Assembly: GCA_963995505.1 (NCBI GenBank)
Contig: OZ023198.1
Location: 372,001-436,000, forward strand
Direction of reading: 5' to 3'
DNA length: 64,000 bases
Origin: Hypericum androsaemum
Taxonomy: Eukaryota; Streptophyta; Magnoliopsida; Malpighiales; Hypericaceae
In this document: piece after piece, positions 34,314 to 45,368 of the stretch
Layout of the letters: each line of letters starts with the position of its first letter
How positions within the stretch are numbered: position 1 is the stretch's first letter
Translations under genes and position numbers: made by a program
Notes under the pieces: generated by a model
Database searches by the model: none
Told to the model about the DNA's origin: nothing
The model's input: the letters and a program-made list of their open reading frames with translations, nothing else

Positions 34314-34978
34314 ATGGATATGGTAGGGTAAAGTATTGGTAAAACCCTACACATACCCTAGTTTTTTGGATTGGACCCATACCTTGCCCTCGACCCTACA
34401 AAATTTTTATTGTTAGATTCATACCCTACCCTCTTAGAGACCCAGGGTCTACCGGGTCTGTAGAGTCCGACCATTTAACGTTCTACTTTTTGATAATTTT
34501 TAATCAAAAATTAATTTCTATATAAAATTTAAATAAATTCAAGATATCTACTATGTTACACATCAACATTCAATAGAAAATTAATGAAACATCAAATTTT
34601 GTAATTTAATTTCAATAGTAAAAGATTTTTTCTTTCGATTTTGATCAATCATTCATGACATATTTTAAGCTGATTGTTTAATAACATAATAAATATGTTA
34701 AAGTTAACTATAAAATATATTATATATATTATCAATATGGTCTAATTATGGTCTAACTAAGGTCTAATTATGGTATAGTCTAAAACATGGCAAAAAAGTA
34801 AGGGTATGGTCCGACCCACAAGGTCTAACTATGAATTCATATCCTACTATAGACCCTACTTCTAAACATGGACTCATACCTATACCCTACCCTAGACCTA
34901 GTCAAAGCCAACATACTCTAGACCCGTAGAGTAAAGGTAGGATCCGACCTACAGTGTATGAATATTTTTGCCATCCCT
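34314..34978 (+). mobile_element. hAT-like MITE in the private insert of copy B
   Basis: It starts AGGGATGACAATGGATATGG and ends TATTTTTGCCATCCCT, imperfect inverted ends typical of plant hAT MITEs. The body is rich in ACCCTA and GACCCTAC. It sits within a short minisatellite (unit like TTTGCATGTGAAGTGATATTG, 34170-34312) that continues on the right at 34980. Because of this repeat the target duplication cannot be read. Confidence 0.65.
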
Positions 34979-35289
34979 AAATATTAGTTTGTACGTGTAA
35001 TGATATTAGTTTATGTTAATCCTCATGAGTGGGGACTAGTCCAGTCCCCATCAAATTCGGCCCCAACTTTCACCATCACTCTTTTAATACCTTCATATAA
35101 TTATTAGGCCAGTTACCACGTGTCCAAAAATGATAAGCGGATCTGAAAAGAGAAGGGATATGTCTAATCAAAAGGCAATTTTTCAATTGGTTGATGACTC
35201 GTCACGGACTCGCAAGACAATGGGATACGACAAAATGAGTGATAAGTTCAATGATAATTTTTTAAGGATACAAATTGTAAAGCTAGACT

Positions 35290-35780
35290 CATAAAATATA
35301 AAGATAGACACTATAGTGTATCCGCTACTACAATTACACCATGCTGCGACATTGTGAAACTGGTTATCGTTGCCACATTACCAAGTCGAAGAGTTGAAAT
35401 AGACTTAACAGTTTAACTGTTGAACGAAATCTCAGCTACTAAATATTGAACTGTATATACGATACAATTCTGGGATACCGAGCAATGGACTACATACGAA
35501 ATGGAGTCCACCAAGAGCCAAAATTGGACAATTTCTACCAAGAAAAATTTAACAGCTTGCAGCATCGAGATACTGGATAAGGCCAATCCAAATAGGCAAA
35601 AACACTTGGTACATATATTATCTTTAAAAAGCATACAAAAGACAGAACATTGAACATATAAAAGGAAGATAAAATCCAAATCCTGGCCGGAGGGGAGATC
35701 ACCATCGTGACCAGCCCCCTCCGGCCGAACGCTGTCTCCAGTCGGCTGTTCAATGACAATCCAAGGACCTCTCAAAACAA
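35290..35780 (-). repeat. Dispersed repeat family R, copy 2
   Basis: This is the duplicate of 30840-31330, carried along in segmental copy B. It lacks about 25 bases near 35565 that copy 1 retains. Confidence 0.55.
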
Positions 35781-36488
35781 AATATGACAGTTCAGGGCAT
35801 CCAATTTTTTAATATCAGTTGTACAATCGTTCAGACTAACTAATCTAAGTTCAAATCAAATAAAATCTTTGAAAATTGACAATTTTTTCGATAAGTATTT
35901 AACACTGTTGCGTTCTTAGTTAAACTAGAAATTTTTTTCTCAATAGTTGGTCTAAATGCTTGTTGAATACATCAAATCAATTAGAGTTGGTCAAAGTTAT
36001 AAAGGAGTTGGAATCACTTAAAGAAGTCTTGTGTTCAAGCCTACGAATGTAGAAGATAGTATTGAGAGAGTCGCTTCCTAAAAAATACCCAACAATGTTC
36101 AACTACAATACCAAAGGTTAAAAAAAGTGCTTGTTGAATGTTCAAGCATTATTAAGGGGCTAATTCAGTATCATCAGCCTTCCGACGATGGAAAAGATCT
36201 TTTTTAGAGAAACAATGAAAAAGATCTTCTTGGTCCACAAAAATTTAGTGTTTGTTTATAGGGTCCACGGTCCACCTTTTCCTCTCAAAAGGAAAATAAT
36301 AAGCCCTAAGGAATTCTATTTTGACTAGGTAACTTCGTACGCTCTAATGTAGTTCCAACGTCACATCGAAATCTTGGCCCCGGATCCGATTATTTTGATT
36401 TTTTTCTCTTTTGTTTTTTTGAGAAACTCGTTTTTTTTTCTCATTCAAAGACGCCGTCGATGACTTGACTCTTGAGTGGAAATTTCAG

Positions 36489-36996
36489 AGGGATGAAAAA
36501 GTGGGATGAAGATGAGCAGAGTAACGTATCAAAATGATACTATTCATATCTTAGTTTGAAAATTTGGACTAACACTCTACCCCGGACCTTCGAAAAATTT
36601 TAAAACTAGATCCAAACCTTAGGTTCCGCAGGGTCGGTAAGATCCGACCCTTTAATTAAATGCAATATATTTTTGATAATATTTTTAACATAAATTTTAA
36701 TTATATATATATAATTCAAATAAATTATTATCAAAAGATTAACCATAAAATATCTGGTACATCTATAAATAAAACTAATTATACGTACCTCAAATTTCAG
36801 AGTCAATATCATAAAACATATTCTAGAATATTTGCGAGCAAATTAAAAATAAAGGTAAATGGATCCAATTGGGGTATAATTGGGGTCTAAAAGTAGACCC
36901 ATATCAATACCCTATTCCAGATCCAGTCAAAATCAACATATACTAAATTCACGGGACAAGAGTAGAACCCGACCCTTTAATATTTCTGCTATCCCT
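36489..36996 (+). mobile_element. hAT-like MITE in duplication copy B
   Basis: It is the positional equivalent of 32792-33626, with AGGGATG at the left and GCTATCCCT at the right. It is shorter because it has lost two of the three internal direct repeats. Confidence 0.5.
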
Positions 36997-37423
36997 ATGA
37001 AAAAGTCAAATTTTTTTGCTTTTCTTTACGTTTTTCTAACTAGGATTTTGTCTAAGCTTGGCTATATAAGCTAAGTTTTTAAATTTAGATAGACAGATTA
37101 CTTCTAAAAGAGCTTGAAAAAATAAAGGCTCTTTCTCTCTTCTTGGTTTTCATATGTACTTTTAATAAAAACGAATGCGGTGGTCGATCATATGAGGTGG
37201 TAAAAGATAAACTCATACGAGCGAAATCATAAATGAGATTAGACTTGCTGGGAGCATATTACAACAAAATCAGTAGGAATGTCGGGCAATCCTAAGGTCA
37301 GACATTCAGTAGTCTCATCCTTTTTTTCCCAGAGATGTTGACTAACCAATCTCAAAGAAAAAATGTTGATATGGTACAGATTGAGCCAAGAATGAACTTA
37401 CATTGCCATAAAAACACATGCTG

Positions 37424-40400
37424 TCAACAGAAGAAACTACTCCGGGTCCGTGTCGAGTCCCTGTCTTCTAAACCTTTCAAAAAATATCCTGTTGCGAGAT
37501 GCTCGGAGGCATATGTCATGAACGATACCAAAATCATCCCCACAGCTACCATCAACCCTAACCTGCGAAACGTATAGTAGTTCGGGTTATGCCGAGAGGC
37601 TAGCATAAGATGGAAGGAATCCAATAGGAATTTCATGTATGAACGTATGTTCAATCGATCATTACCTAACAAAAAGAGCTGTTATTCCACAGATGAAAGG
37701 TAAAGATGGAACTACTACAGCCAAGGCTGCCATGCCGAACCAGTAATGCCACGTAGAGAAACCACAATTCAGTCCTGGCTTCTGATGAACTGCAACAGAT
37801 GCAACAAATTTCAAACCCAAAACCAAATCTGAAAACAAATCTGCATGAACATTATAATAAAATTCACAAACCCTTTTCAGAGTCATAATCAGAAGATTCG
37901 GAATGAGAAGTGGGCGATCCCGCTTGAACGGCTGCAGTCTTTCCCCATAAATACATCAATTGAAGAAACCCTCCAAATAAGAGCGAGAAAATTGCAAAGG
38001 TCCACTCATACATCAAAACCATTCCAGTCCATGGTGTCACTTGTCGAGGCACGATTGAAAAACTAACTGCAATGGCCACCAGAGCAGCCAGGAGACATGT
38101 GACGATTGAAGCAGCTCCCAAATAGCCAGGAACCTTGGAGAGGGCCCCATTATAAAACTGCAATCATCAGAATAAAGGGCATATAAGCAACAGAGAAACA
38201 GTCATAGTAACATAAAAATCCACCAAAATTAAGAAAAAGCACCAATGCAAATCAAATTAAAAGATAGGACTAACTTTATGCGGTGAAGTAATCGCAGATG
38301 ATGGCGGAACACCAGTATAACCAAATCCTCCTGAAGTTCGAACCCTGTTATACAGTTGTCTTACCTGATCAAAAAATGAACTTCTACACAGTGTCCGTGC
38401 CAGCTGCAAAAGCGAGACGATTGAATATCCAAGAACAAACAAACCATACTCAAGAACATCAAACTTGGCTCGACCTAAATCACCTGAGGATGATATCGGT
38501 AATAGGTAAAGAGGAGAGCACATAATGGCACAAAGAAGAGAAATTTGACAATTAGTTCATCACTTGGGTTCCTGCCACCTCCAGTTCCAGGGAGGGATTC
38601 CTCTAGTTGTACCCTGACACGCTGCATAATAAGAAACTACATGTAACTTGGTACTCCATATTGATGAACAAATTTCATTTTCACATGTTTTGGCTGGAGG
38701 CAAAATAACTATTTTATCCTTGCATGCATAGTTTCATCTCGATGACACTTCATAGAATTGTAAATATCATTTTTTTATTGAAAAGGATTCCCAAGATGTG
38801 AAAGTGATAATATGTTGAAACATAAATATAGAAGTGAATATCCACCAGAAATGTTCATCTCAGGGTTGAAGGCAGCAGCATCATCTAACTCCACAAAATC
38901 ATTATAGCCAGTCAGTTCATTTATAGTGTTAGAGCATACCTGCCAAACATCAACTGGTTTTACGAGCCATGATGTCCACCAATCCCACGGTTTGAGGGGG
39001 CCAAGGGTATAGTGAATGACGTGCAGTTCACTCTCATCCACCATCCACTGAGAATAAATTTACAAGTTAATTTTGAAACATATGATCAGTAAAAAAACTA
39101 TTACCACTAAGTTGTACTATCATTGTGCTATTAGAAATCTTCCCGTCTCGCAATAAATATAGAGATCTACCAATACAAGAGCACCATTGTCAAGCAGTTC
39201 AAGTATACTTTTAACTACAGAAACACTTTATAAGGGATCAATGTTAATCAATGAAAAGTTCCACATGGCAATTATATTCTACATGCTGCCAACTTGAGAC
39301 AAAGACAAGGCACTGGCTGTATAAGTAGGAAGGTACTCTTGCTAAACATGAATATGAGAAATGATATCAGCTAAACGGCACAAAAATAAATAAATCAAAA
39401 TTGAACAAATACCAATCCTTTTTAAAGGAAACAGACAGCTGTTTGGTATTTCTATATTTAGTACCTTATTAGCAAGCATGTATAGTCCAACATCAGCATT
39501 ATAGAGAGTAGAGAGACGTTCCATTTCAGGAACTGGTCTAGATTTCAACACTTCCTTTGGTAAATTAGGTTGAAAAACGCGGGCATTAGGGAAATCTGCA
39601 TAATACGAATTCAGGAATCCCTGGTCTCCTGTTTCAAAGATCAACGAAGAAAATTTATCAGATAACTTGATTGGTCACCAAAGTTACACGCAAACGATGA
39701 ATTGTTTGCATGAGTAGGAACATCATGGGAAAACCGAGCATACGAGCAACATTATGGAACATCAATAGTAGAGAAAATACTTCACCTCCGGTATAAGAAG
39801 GCAAAGTGGTCACTTTAGTCATCATGTCATTAAAAACTGCGGCACTAGGTTCCACAACCATGACTCCAGAATTTAACCTTTCTGAATGCTTGAGATTGGC
39901 ACAAAACTTTCCACACTGGAAAAGACTGTCAATATTCTTTACCACAATAGTGTCTGCATCAAGATATACAACTGGACAAGAAAAATGGAAGAGTCAGAAA
40001 CATGAAACAAGAAGTGCATACAGATTTTCTAAGCTAGATTGTCCTTTCTTTTCCTTCCGCTCAAGGCGTGAATCTTCTCTAGCGGATATCCAGTACATGT
40101 TAAGATAATGTCATCTGTATGCTTCACAAATTACCTTTTCTATAGTCAGTCATGTTAAAGATTTTAAGCTTGGTGTATACGCCCCAAAACCTCGTCGGAC
40201 GAACTTGATTAGGATTAGCCAGCAAGCTAATCATATCAATTATCCAGCCATCCGCCTGCACGATTTTTATGGCAAACGAAAATCAGAAACAACAATACTC
40301 AATTTCCACGAAGAAATGCACCAAATTACAAATCTCTAATGAGTAGGTAGATCTTCCACACTTATAAACATGCCCAACACACTTGCCACTTCGGATGTGG

Positions 40401-40897
40401 GATTCTCTCCAACATGACTCCTCAAACGAAGCCCATCGGGCTGAAGTATGCACATCCTGACACTGCCTCTCGTGCTTTTAACGCTTATAAACAGGCCCAA
40501 CACAGTTGACACTTCCGATGTGTGATTCTCTCCAACACACCCGACTACCGAATCAATCATTATTAACTAGCTTTTCGGAACGGTCAAAAGCCCTAACAGG
40601 CAATTAGATTCACTACTAGGCTAAAGGGGGTGAGAGATAGTTAGTTAGTTAGTTAACCTTGAGGAGGTTGATGGCGTGATCAGAGACGCCATCGGAGACG
40701 AGGACGACCATGTCCTTGGTGGATCCGGAGTCCCTAATCGACTTCCCCAAAACCCTAACTCCCAGCAGGAACTCGTCCCCGTACAGCAGGGTCACGTACG
40801 CCTCCTCCCCCCCGCTCGCCGCCGCCACTAGTGTTACCCCAACTACTAGCGCCAGCGCCGCCGCCACCAGCGCCGCCGCCACCTTCGGAATCCTCAT
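37424..40897 (-). CDS. GT8 glycosyltransferase of the PGSIP7/PGSIP8 type, multi-pass
   Basis: Ten exons on the minus strand: 40658-40897, 40135-40255, 39786-39971, 39465-39628, 38940-39047, 38484-38621, 38275-38403, 37872-38157, 37666-37789, 37424-37562. All borders are GT-AG and phases agree, giving 544 residues. The start MRIPKVAAALVAAAL opens a signal-anchor; an upstream ATG at 40984 only adds repeat-coded residues. The GT8 domain follows (EEAYVTLLYGDEFLLGVRVL), with the metal-binding DAD motif in VVYLDADTIV (Asp 125, Asp 127), LNSGVMVVEP, GDQGFLNSYY and HYTLGPLKPWDWW. The C-terminal part has several membrane helices (VTPWTGMVLMYEWTFAIF; MVAVGMILVSFMTYASEH). The layout matches Arabidopsis PGSIP7/PGSIP8 (At2g35710, At4g16600); the related PGSIP6/IPUT1 glucuronidates sphingolipids in the Golgi. 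Substrate here is unknown. Confidence 0.9.
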
Positions 40898-40921
40898 TAT
40901 TGGAATTGGAATTGGAATTGG
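40898..40921. repeat. TTGGAA hexamer run in the 5' leader of the GT8 gene
   Basis: About four head-to-tail copies of a TTGGAA-type hexamer lie immediately 5' of the chosen start on the minus strand. Slippage here would change the leader length, or the N-terminus if the upstream ATG were used. Confidence 0.7.
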
Positions 40922-41254
40922 TAAGAAGAAGGGAGGGAGCGTGGGATTTCTTTTTGTGGAAAGATTGTTGCGATTTTCCAGCAAATGAAGGCTAATAATG
41001 TCTAATATTCGGAAAATCGACCAACGAGAAGAACTGCGTTTCGATGAGATTTTAAAAAAAATGTAAATTGACTATATTCTGCGACAACAACAATACCAAA
41101 ATTTAAACTCTGAATTTTCTATATATTTGCAAAGTATCCCCCTCGGAACAAAAATCTCAACTTAGACTGACTGTCAAAACGTTGTAACAAAAAAATTCTC
41201 GAATTCAAATTTTTTAGAATGACAACTAAATAATAATAATGGTGTTAAATAGTC

Positions 41255-41641
41255 GGGAGCGAATTTGGTCCTCGAAGGACAAATCCAATCAGGACCGTTC
41301 TGGACGATTCAATAGTTGATTTAGTTATGATTCAATGGTTCACTTAATTATGATTCAATGGTCTACCTAGTTATGATTCAATGGTCCGTTTTTTCCCGTC
41401 CCGTATAAATCGGGGTCCGTTCCAGTTACCCAGTTACGATTTAATAGTTTACTCAGTTACGATTCAATGGTTTACTCAGTTACGATTCAATGGTTTATCC
41501 AGTTATTATTCAATGGTTATGGGCTTTTTTTATTTTGTACCCCCATATTTTTACATTTTTGCAAAATAGTCCCCGCGTGTCCTTCAATAAAAATCCTCCA
41601 GCACCGTGCTGGATTTGGCCTCCAGGACCAAATCCGGTCCC
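41255..41641. mobile_element. Short Mutator-like MITE with internal 23-base repeats
   Basis: The left end GGGAGCGAATTTGGTCCTCG pairs with the right end (reverse complement GGGACCGGATTTGGTCCTGG). The flanking 9-mers are TAAATAGTC (41246-41254) and TAGATAGTC (41642-41650), one mismatch. Inside, about seven degenerate copies of a ~23-base unit around AGTTAYGATTCAATGGTTTA fill 41309-41518. It lies ~360 bases upstream of the GT8 start codon. Confidence 0.78.
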
Positions 41642-42578
41642 TAGATAGTCTGACCTAAACCTGAATTTGAAACAACGGTGTCCCGATATAATAAAGAAAA
41701 TCTCCTAAATGAAATGGGAGGATTTTGACATTTTTTTTCTGGATGGTGGGAGTTTTGACTATTTGGCGTTGGCAATTTCGACTCTTTTTGACCTCGACTT
41801 TTCCGTCGTGATGTTCTCTTTCTTTTTTTTCTCTTCTCTCCTGCCTGTCTGCAATCTGTTTTCTATTAAGCTAAAATTGTACTTTATGCATCAGGTTATC
41901 TGTTGATGAATAGAGAGTACTAGGAGTGATTTAAATCTGGCGGAAAAGAAATGGAAACTCAACACCATCTTATCAAGTTATGTATTATCATTGTTGTTGT
42001 GATGGAGATCGTATTTCTCCAAGTTTGAGATTAATATTTAAATTTCATCTCAAAAACTCAATTTAAATTGCTCAAACGAGTATTCATGAATGCACAATGA
42101 AAATACAAATGCATGCTAACTTGTGAAAAAAATTTGACGTATTGTCCAACAGCACAAAGCGTTCTAAATATCTAAAAAATTTAGGGTTTAAATCTTGATA
42201 TATATCATGGTGTAAAATTTATCTTTAAAAAAATCATGCTAACTTATAATCTTTAACTTTATTTTAACTCCATTGTTCAATAGATAGCAAGATTGGAAAA
42301 AATATCGGTACATTATAAGACAAAGAACTTAAAGATTACATCATCATGTCCATGTTAATAGTAAATAGAAAGATGTATTAAAACATTAATGTCGTGATAC
42401 ATAATGCATACGTCTGCATCGAATTCTCACTCTCGAGTCGTCTCTTAGTATCTGAGACAAGTAGCGGACATTAATGAAGATATGTAACTATAAAAAAAAG
42501 TGTAAATGCACAATCATACATCAAATCATATCACAAATTTCATATCAAATCATACATAATAATGAATCTTCAATCAAC

Positions 42579-43789
42579 GGGTTTTTGCCCGGAATGGTGT
42601 TACTGTTGAAAATATTCCCAAAATGGTGTTCCTTTCCCAGGTCGAAATTTTTTTTCGACATGGAAAACTTAGATCGAAAATAATTTGCGACCTGGGATCA
42701 AATCGAAAAAAAATTTCGACTTTTATTATCGAAAGAATCTTTTCGACCAGGGACTAAAATAAAAAAAATTTGACCTGGGACCAAAATAAAAAAAAATCGA
42801 CCTGGGACCTGATTCTAAAAAAAAATCCCTTTTTTCCCACCCTTACGCTCTCTCTCCTCTCTCTCTTTTTTGAAAAGGTTCTCCCCTTTTTTTTTGAAAA
42901 GACTCTCCCCATTTTTTTTGCAAATCAATTCTATTTATCCTGTATCTCTTAAATTTTATAATTTTAATCAATTCTTTATTTATTTTAAATCTCTCCTTAC
43001 TCACTATTCCAAAAGGCACATTACATACTTACATCACAATTTTTTAAATATATATATTTTTGAAGTACCCACTTGACCTACTATCCAAATTTAAAATCGA
43101 TCGTATTATCTGGTCGAAACTAAATTATCTGGTCGAGTGAGTTCAGATTCTAAGATTGTACATATCAAAAATAAAATGAATTTGGATTCAATATTGTAGA
43201 TAGTCATTTTAAATTGGACAATAAATAATAAAATCTAGAATCTGAACTCAATCGACCAGATAATTTAGATTCGATGTAGGTAAATTTTAAAATGTGGTAC
43301 TATCATTTAAATAAATTTCATGAATAAATAAACATGTAATATTTTTTAAAATAAATCAAGAATTAATTAAAATTGTAGAATTTAAGAGAGTGAAGGTAAA
43401 TGGAATTGATTTGAAAAAAAAGGGAGAGAGCCTTTTCAAAAAAAAGGTGGGGGAGAGCCTTTTCAAAAAAAAGGGAGAAGAGCCTTTCAAAAAAAAAGAG
43501 AGAGGAGAGAGCTCTCGAGGGTGGGAAAAAAAGGGGATTTTTTTTAGAATCAAGTCCCAGGTCGAAAAAAAATTTCGATTTTGGTCCTAGATCGAAAAGA
43601 TTTCTTCGATAATGAAAGTCAAAATTTTTTTTGATTTAGTCCTAGGTCGAAAATTATTTTCGATCTAAGCTCTCCAAGTGAAATTTTTTTTTTGATCTTG
43701 GAAAGGAACACCATTTTGAGAATATTTTCAACAGTAACACCATTTCAGGAAAAAAAATGGTACAGTAACACCGTTTTGGGCAAAAACCC
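42579..43789. mobile_element. Mutator-like non-autonomous element with long inverted arms
   Basis: The ends are GGGTTTTTGCCCGGAATGGT and ACCGTTTTGGGCAAAAACCC. The arms pair over ~350 bases, with repeated CCCAGGTCGAAA-type words and A-runs. The flanks carry a perfect 9-bp duplication, TCAATCAAC (42570-42578 and 43790-43798). The right arm has an extra copy of the ACAGTAACACCRTTT subrepeat. No coding sequence. A folded transcript would be a long near-perfect hairpin. Confidence 0.88.
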
Positions 43790-44120
43790 TCAATCAACCC
43801 TAAAAAAATGACCTTTCAATAAAAAACGCACTCTGGAGTTCAGTTCAAAGTATGACAGATTTCCGGAGTTATGATCCAAGTAAAGTACCTCTTTCATTCC
43901 ATAGCGCACATGAAATCCAAAACACGTCGTGGCCCAAAAGATATAAGGGGTACGAACTTCGACAAATTCACAGTTCATAAGTATGACGAGTTTCCTACGG
44001 GTATAATCCAAGTGTAATATCTCTTCCGTTCCTACGTGCACAAGAACTTTCCATGACAATAGCCACCACTACACTAACACTTAACCACAGCTCACTGACA
44101 CATGACTCTTAATAACTAGT

Positions 44121-44985
44121 GTTTTCAAATACGACCTGGAGGTCGACCTGGAGTTTGGGCCGAATCCTAGTTCGACCGGTCTGACTGATTGACCCACAGG
44201 TCAGACCAGATTGTTTAAAATACCATTTTTAAATAATATATATGTATGATTGTACAAGTAATCACATATACACCTCAAAAAATCATCAAATACTTGATGA
44301 AACTACAGAGATTGATAAAGTTTTCTCGATTTTAATTTTTTTGGTCTCTTTTCTTTTTTATTTGTGCAAAATTTCTGACCAAACCAAGTGACCAACTCAT
44401 TTTTTTGGTTTTTTCAAAAAAAATTATGATTTTTGGTCCAACCTTAACAACCGAAAAATACGGACCCAAAATTTCAGACGAACTGCCTGGTCCGACCAGA
44501 TTTTGGGCAGTTCGTAACGTTGACATTTTTTGGCCAATTCCGGTACGCTCCTTGTACCAAATCGAGATCCGACCAGTCAGACTGCATATTTGATAACCAT
44601 GTTAATAACCATTGTTTTCAAAAATGACCCAACCCATTTCCTATTTTAAAATAATATATAATCTATATAATAGGTTTAAATATTAATATTCTTGATATGT
44701 TAGTCAATTTATTTCATAGCTAGTATAATTTTCTTTGTTGATTTGAGAAAATCGAGTGTGTAATCTGATTTTTTAATTTTTTGGGTGGATTAGGTTGGGT
44801 AAATTTCGGCCGGACCGGATATTGCCAGTCAAAAAAACTGACCAAGCCACCCGGTTCAACCGAATTTCATCTAGTTTGTAAGGTAGACGTTCTTACCACC
44901 TTTTCATACACGGGTTTAGTTTAATTCGAGGTCCAACCGATCGAACCGCATTTTAAAAAATAATGGTAATAACTAATAAATACTA
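44121..44985. repeat. Two adjacent MITE-like elements
   Basis: The first (about 44121-44597) begins TTTTCAAATACGACC and ends ATATTTGATAAC. The second (about 44616-44960) begins TTTTCAAAAATGACC and ends GCATTTTAAAAAATA. Both bodies are rich in GGTCGACC-, GACCGG- and AACCGG-like words. TTAATAAC flanks both (44110, 44602), with TAATAAC at 44969, which may be repeated target duplications. Boundaries are approximate. Confidence 0.4.
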
Positions 44986-45368
44986 CAACTAGGACAAAGT
45001 AACTACTACTAAGTAAGGCTCGTGACACATACGAGCCACATCTGCCGTCAGCGAGCGTCACGGAGGAGGAATCTCCACTTGTTAATTCCGCGTCCTACTC
45101 TGTTTTTGTTCTGTTCCCATCCATTTCACCCAAAACTCAAATCAGGCAATTTTTTAGGGTTTCGGAAATTTTATTCCCAATTTTGCCCGGCCAGTACCGA
45201 CACGTTTTAAAAAAACCATGGTTTTATTATGTTAACTAAAAAACAAATCACACTCAAAGCAGCAGGTATTACCTTGTCCTTTTCAGATTTGTAGTCATAA
45301 TTGCAGTGTGTGCTCACCAACTGTTTGTAGAAACTCCTTTTCTTTCCAGGTGTGGTTCATTAATCGCC

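Larger units (their letters stand above)
33922..37201. repeat. Segmental tandem duplication, copy B
   Basis: It follows copy A head to tail after ~90 bases. It has a private ~1-kb insert (about 34060-35065), which itself contains a short minisatellite and a hAT-like MITE. At 36303-36320 it keeps the uninterrupted form of the site occupied by the insert in copy A. The 13-base word AAATACAATCTAC occurs on both sides of the A/B junction (33836 and 33905). Confidence 0.85.

Noticed and set aside
40330..40565. Possible micro-gene or LTR piece in intron 1 of the GT8 gene (repeated GATTCTCTCCAACA)
   Set aside because: Two imperfect ~110-base direct repeats are visible, but there is no coding frame or element boundary; treated as intronic repeat.
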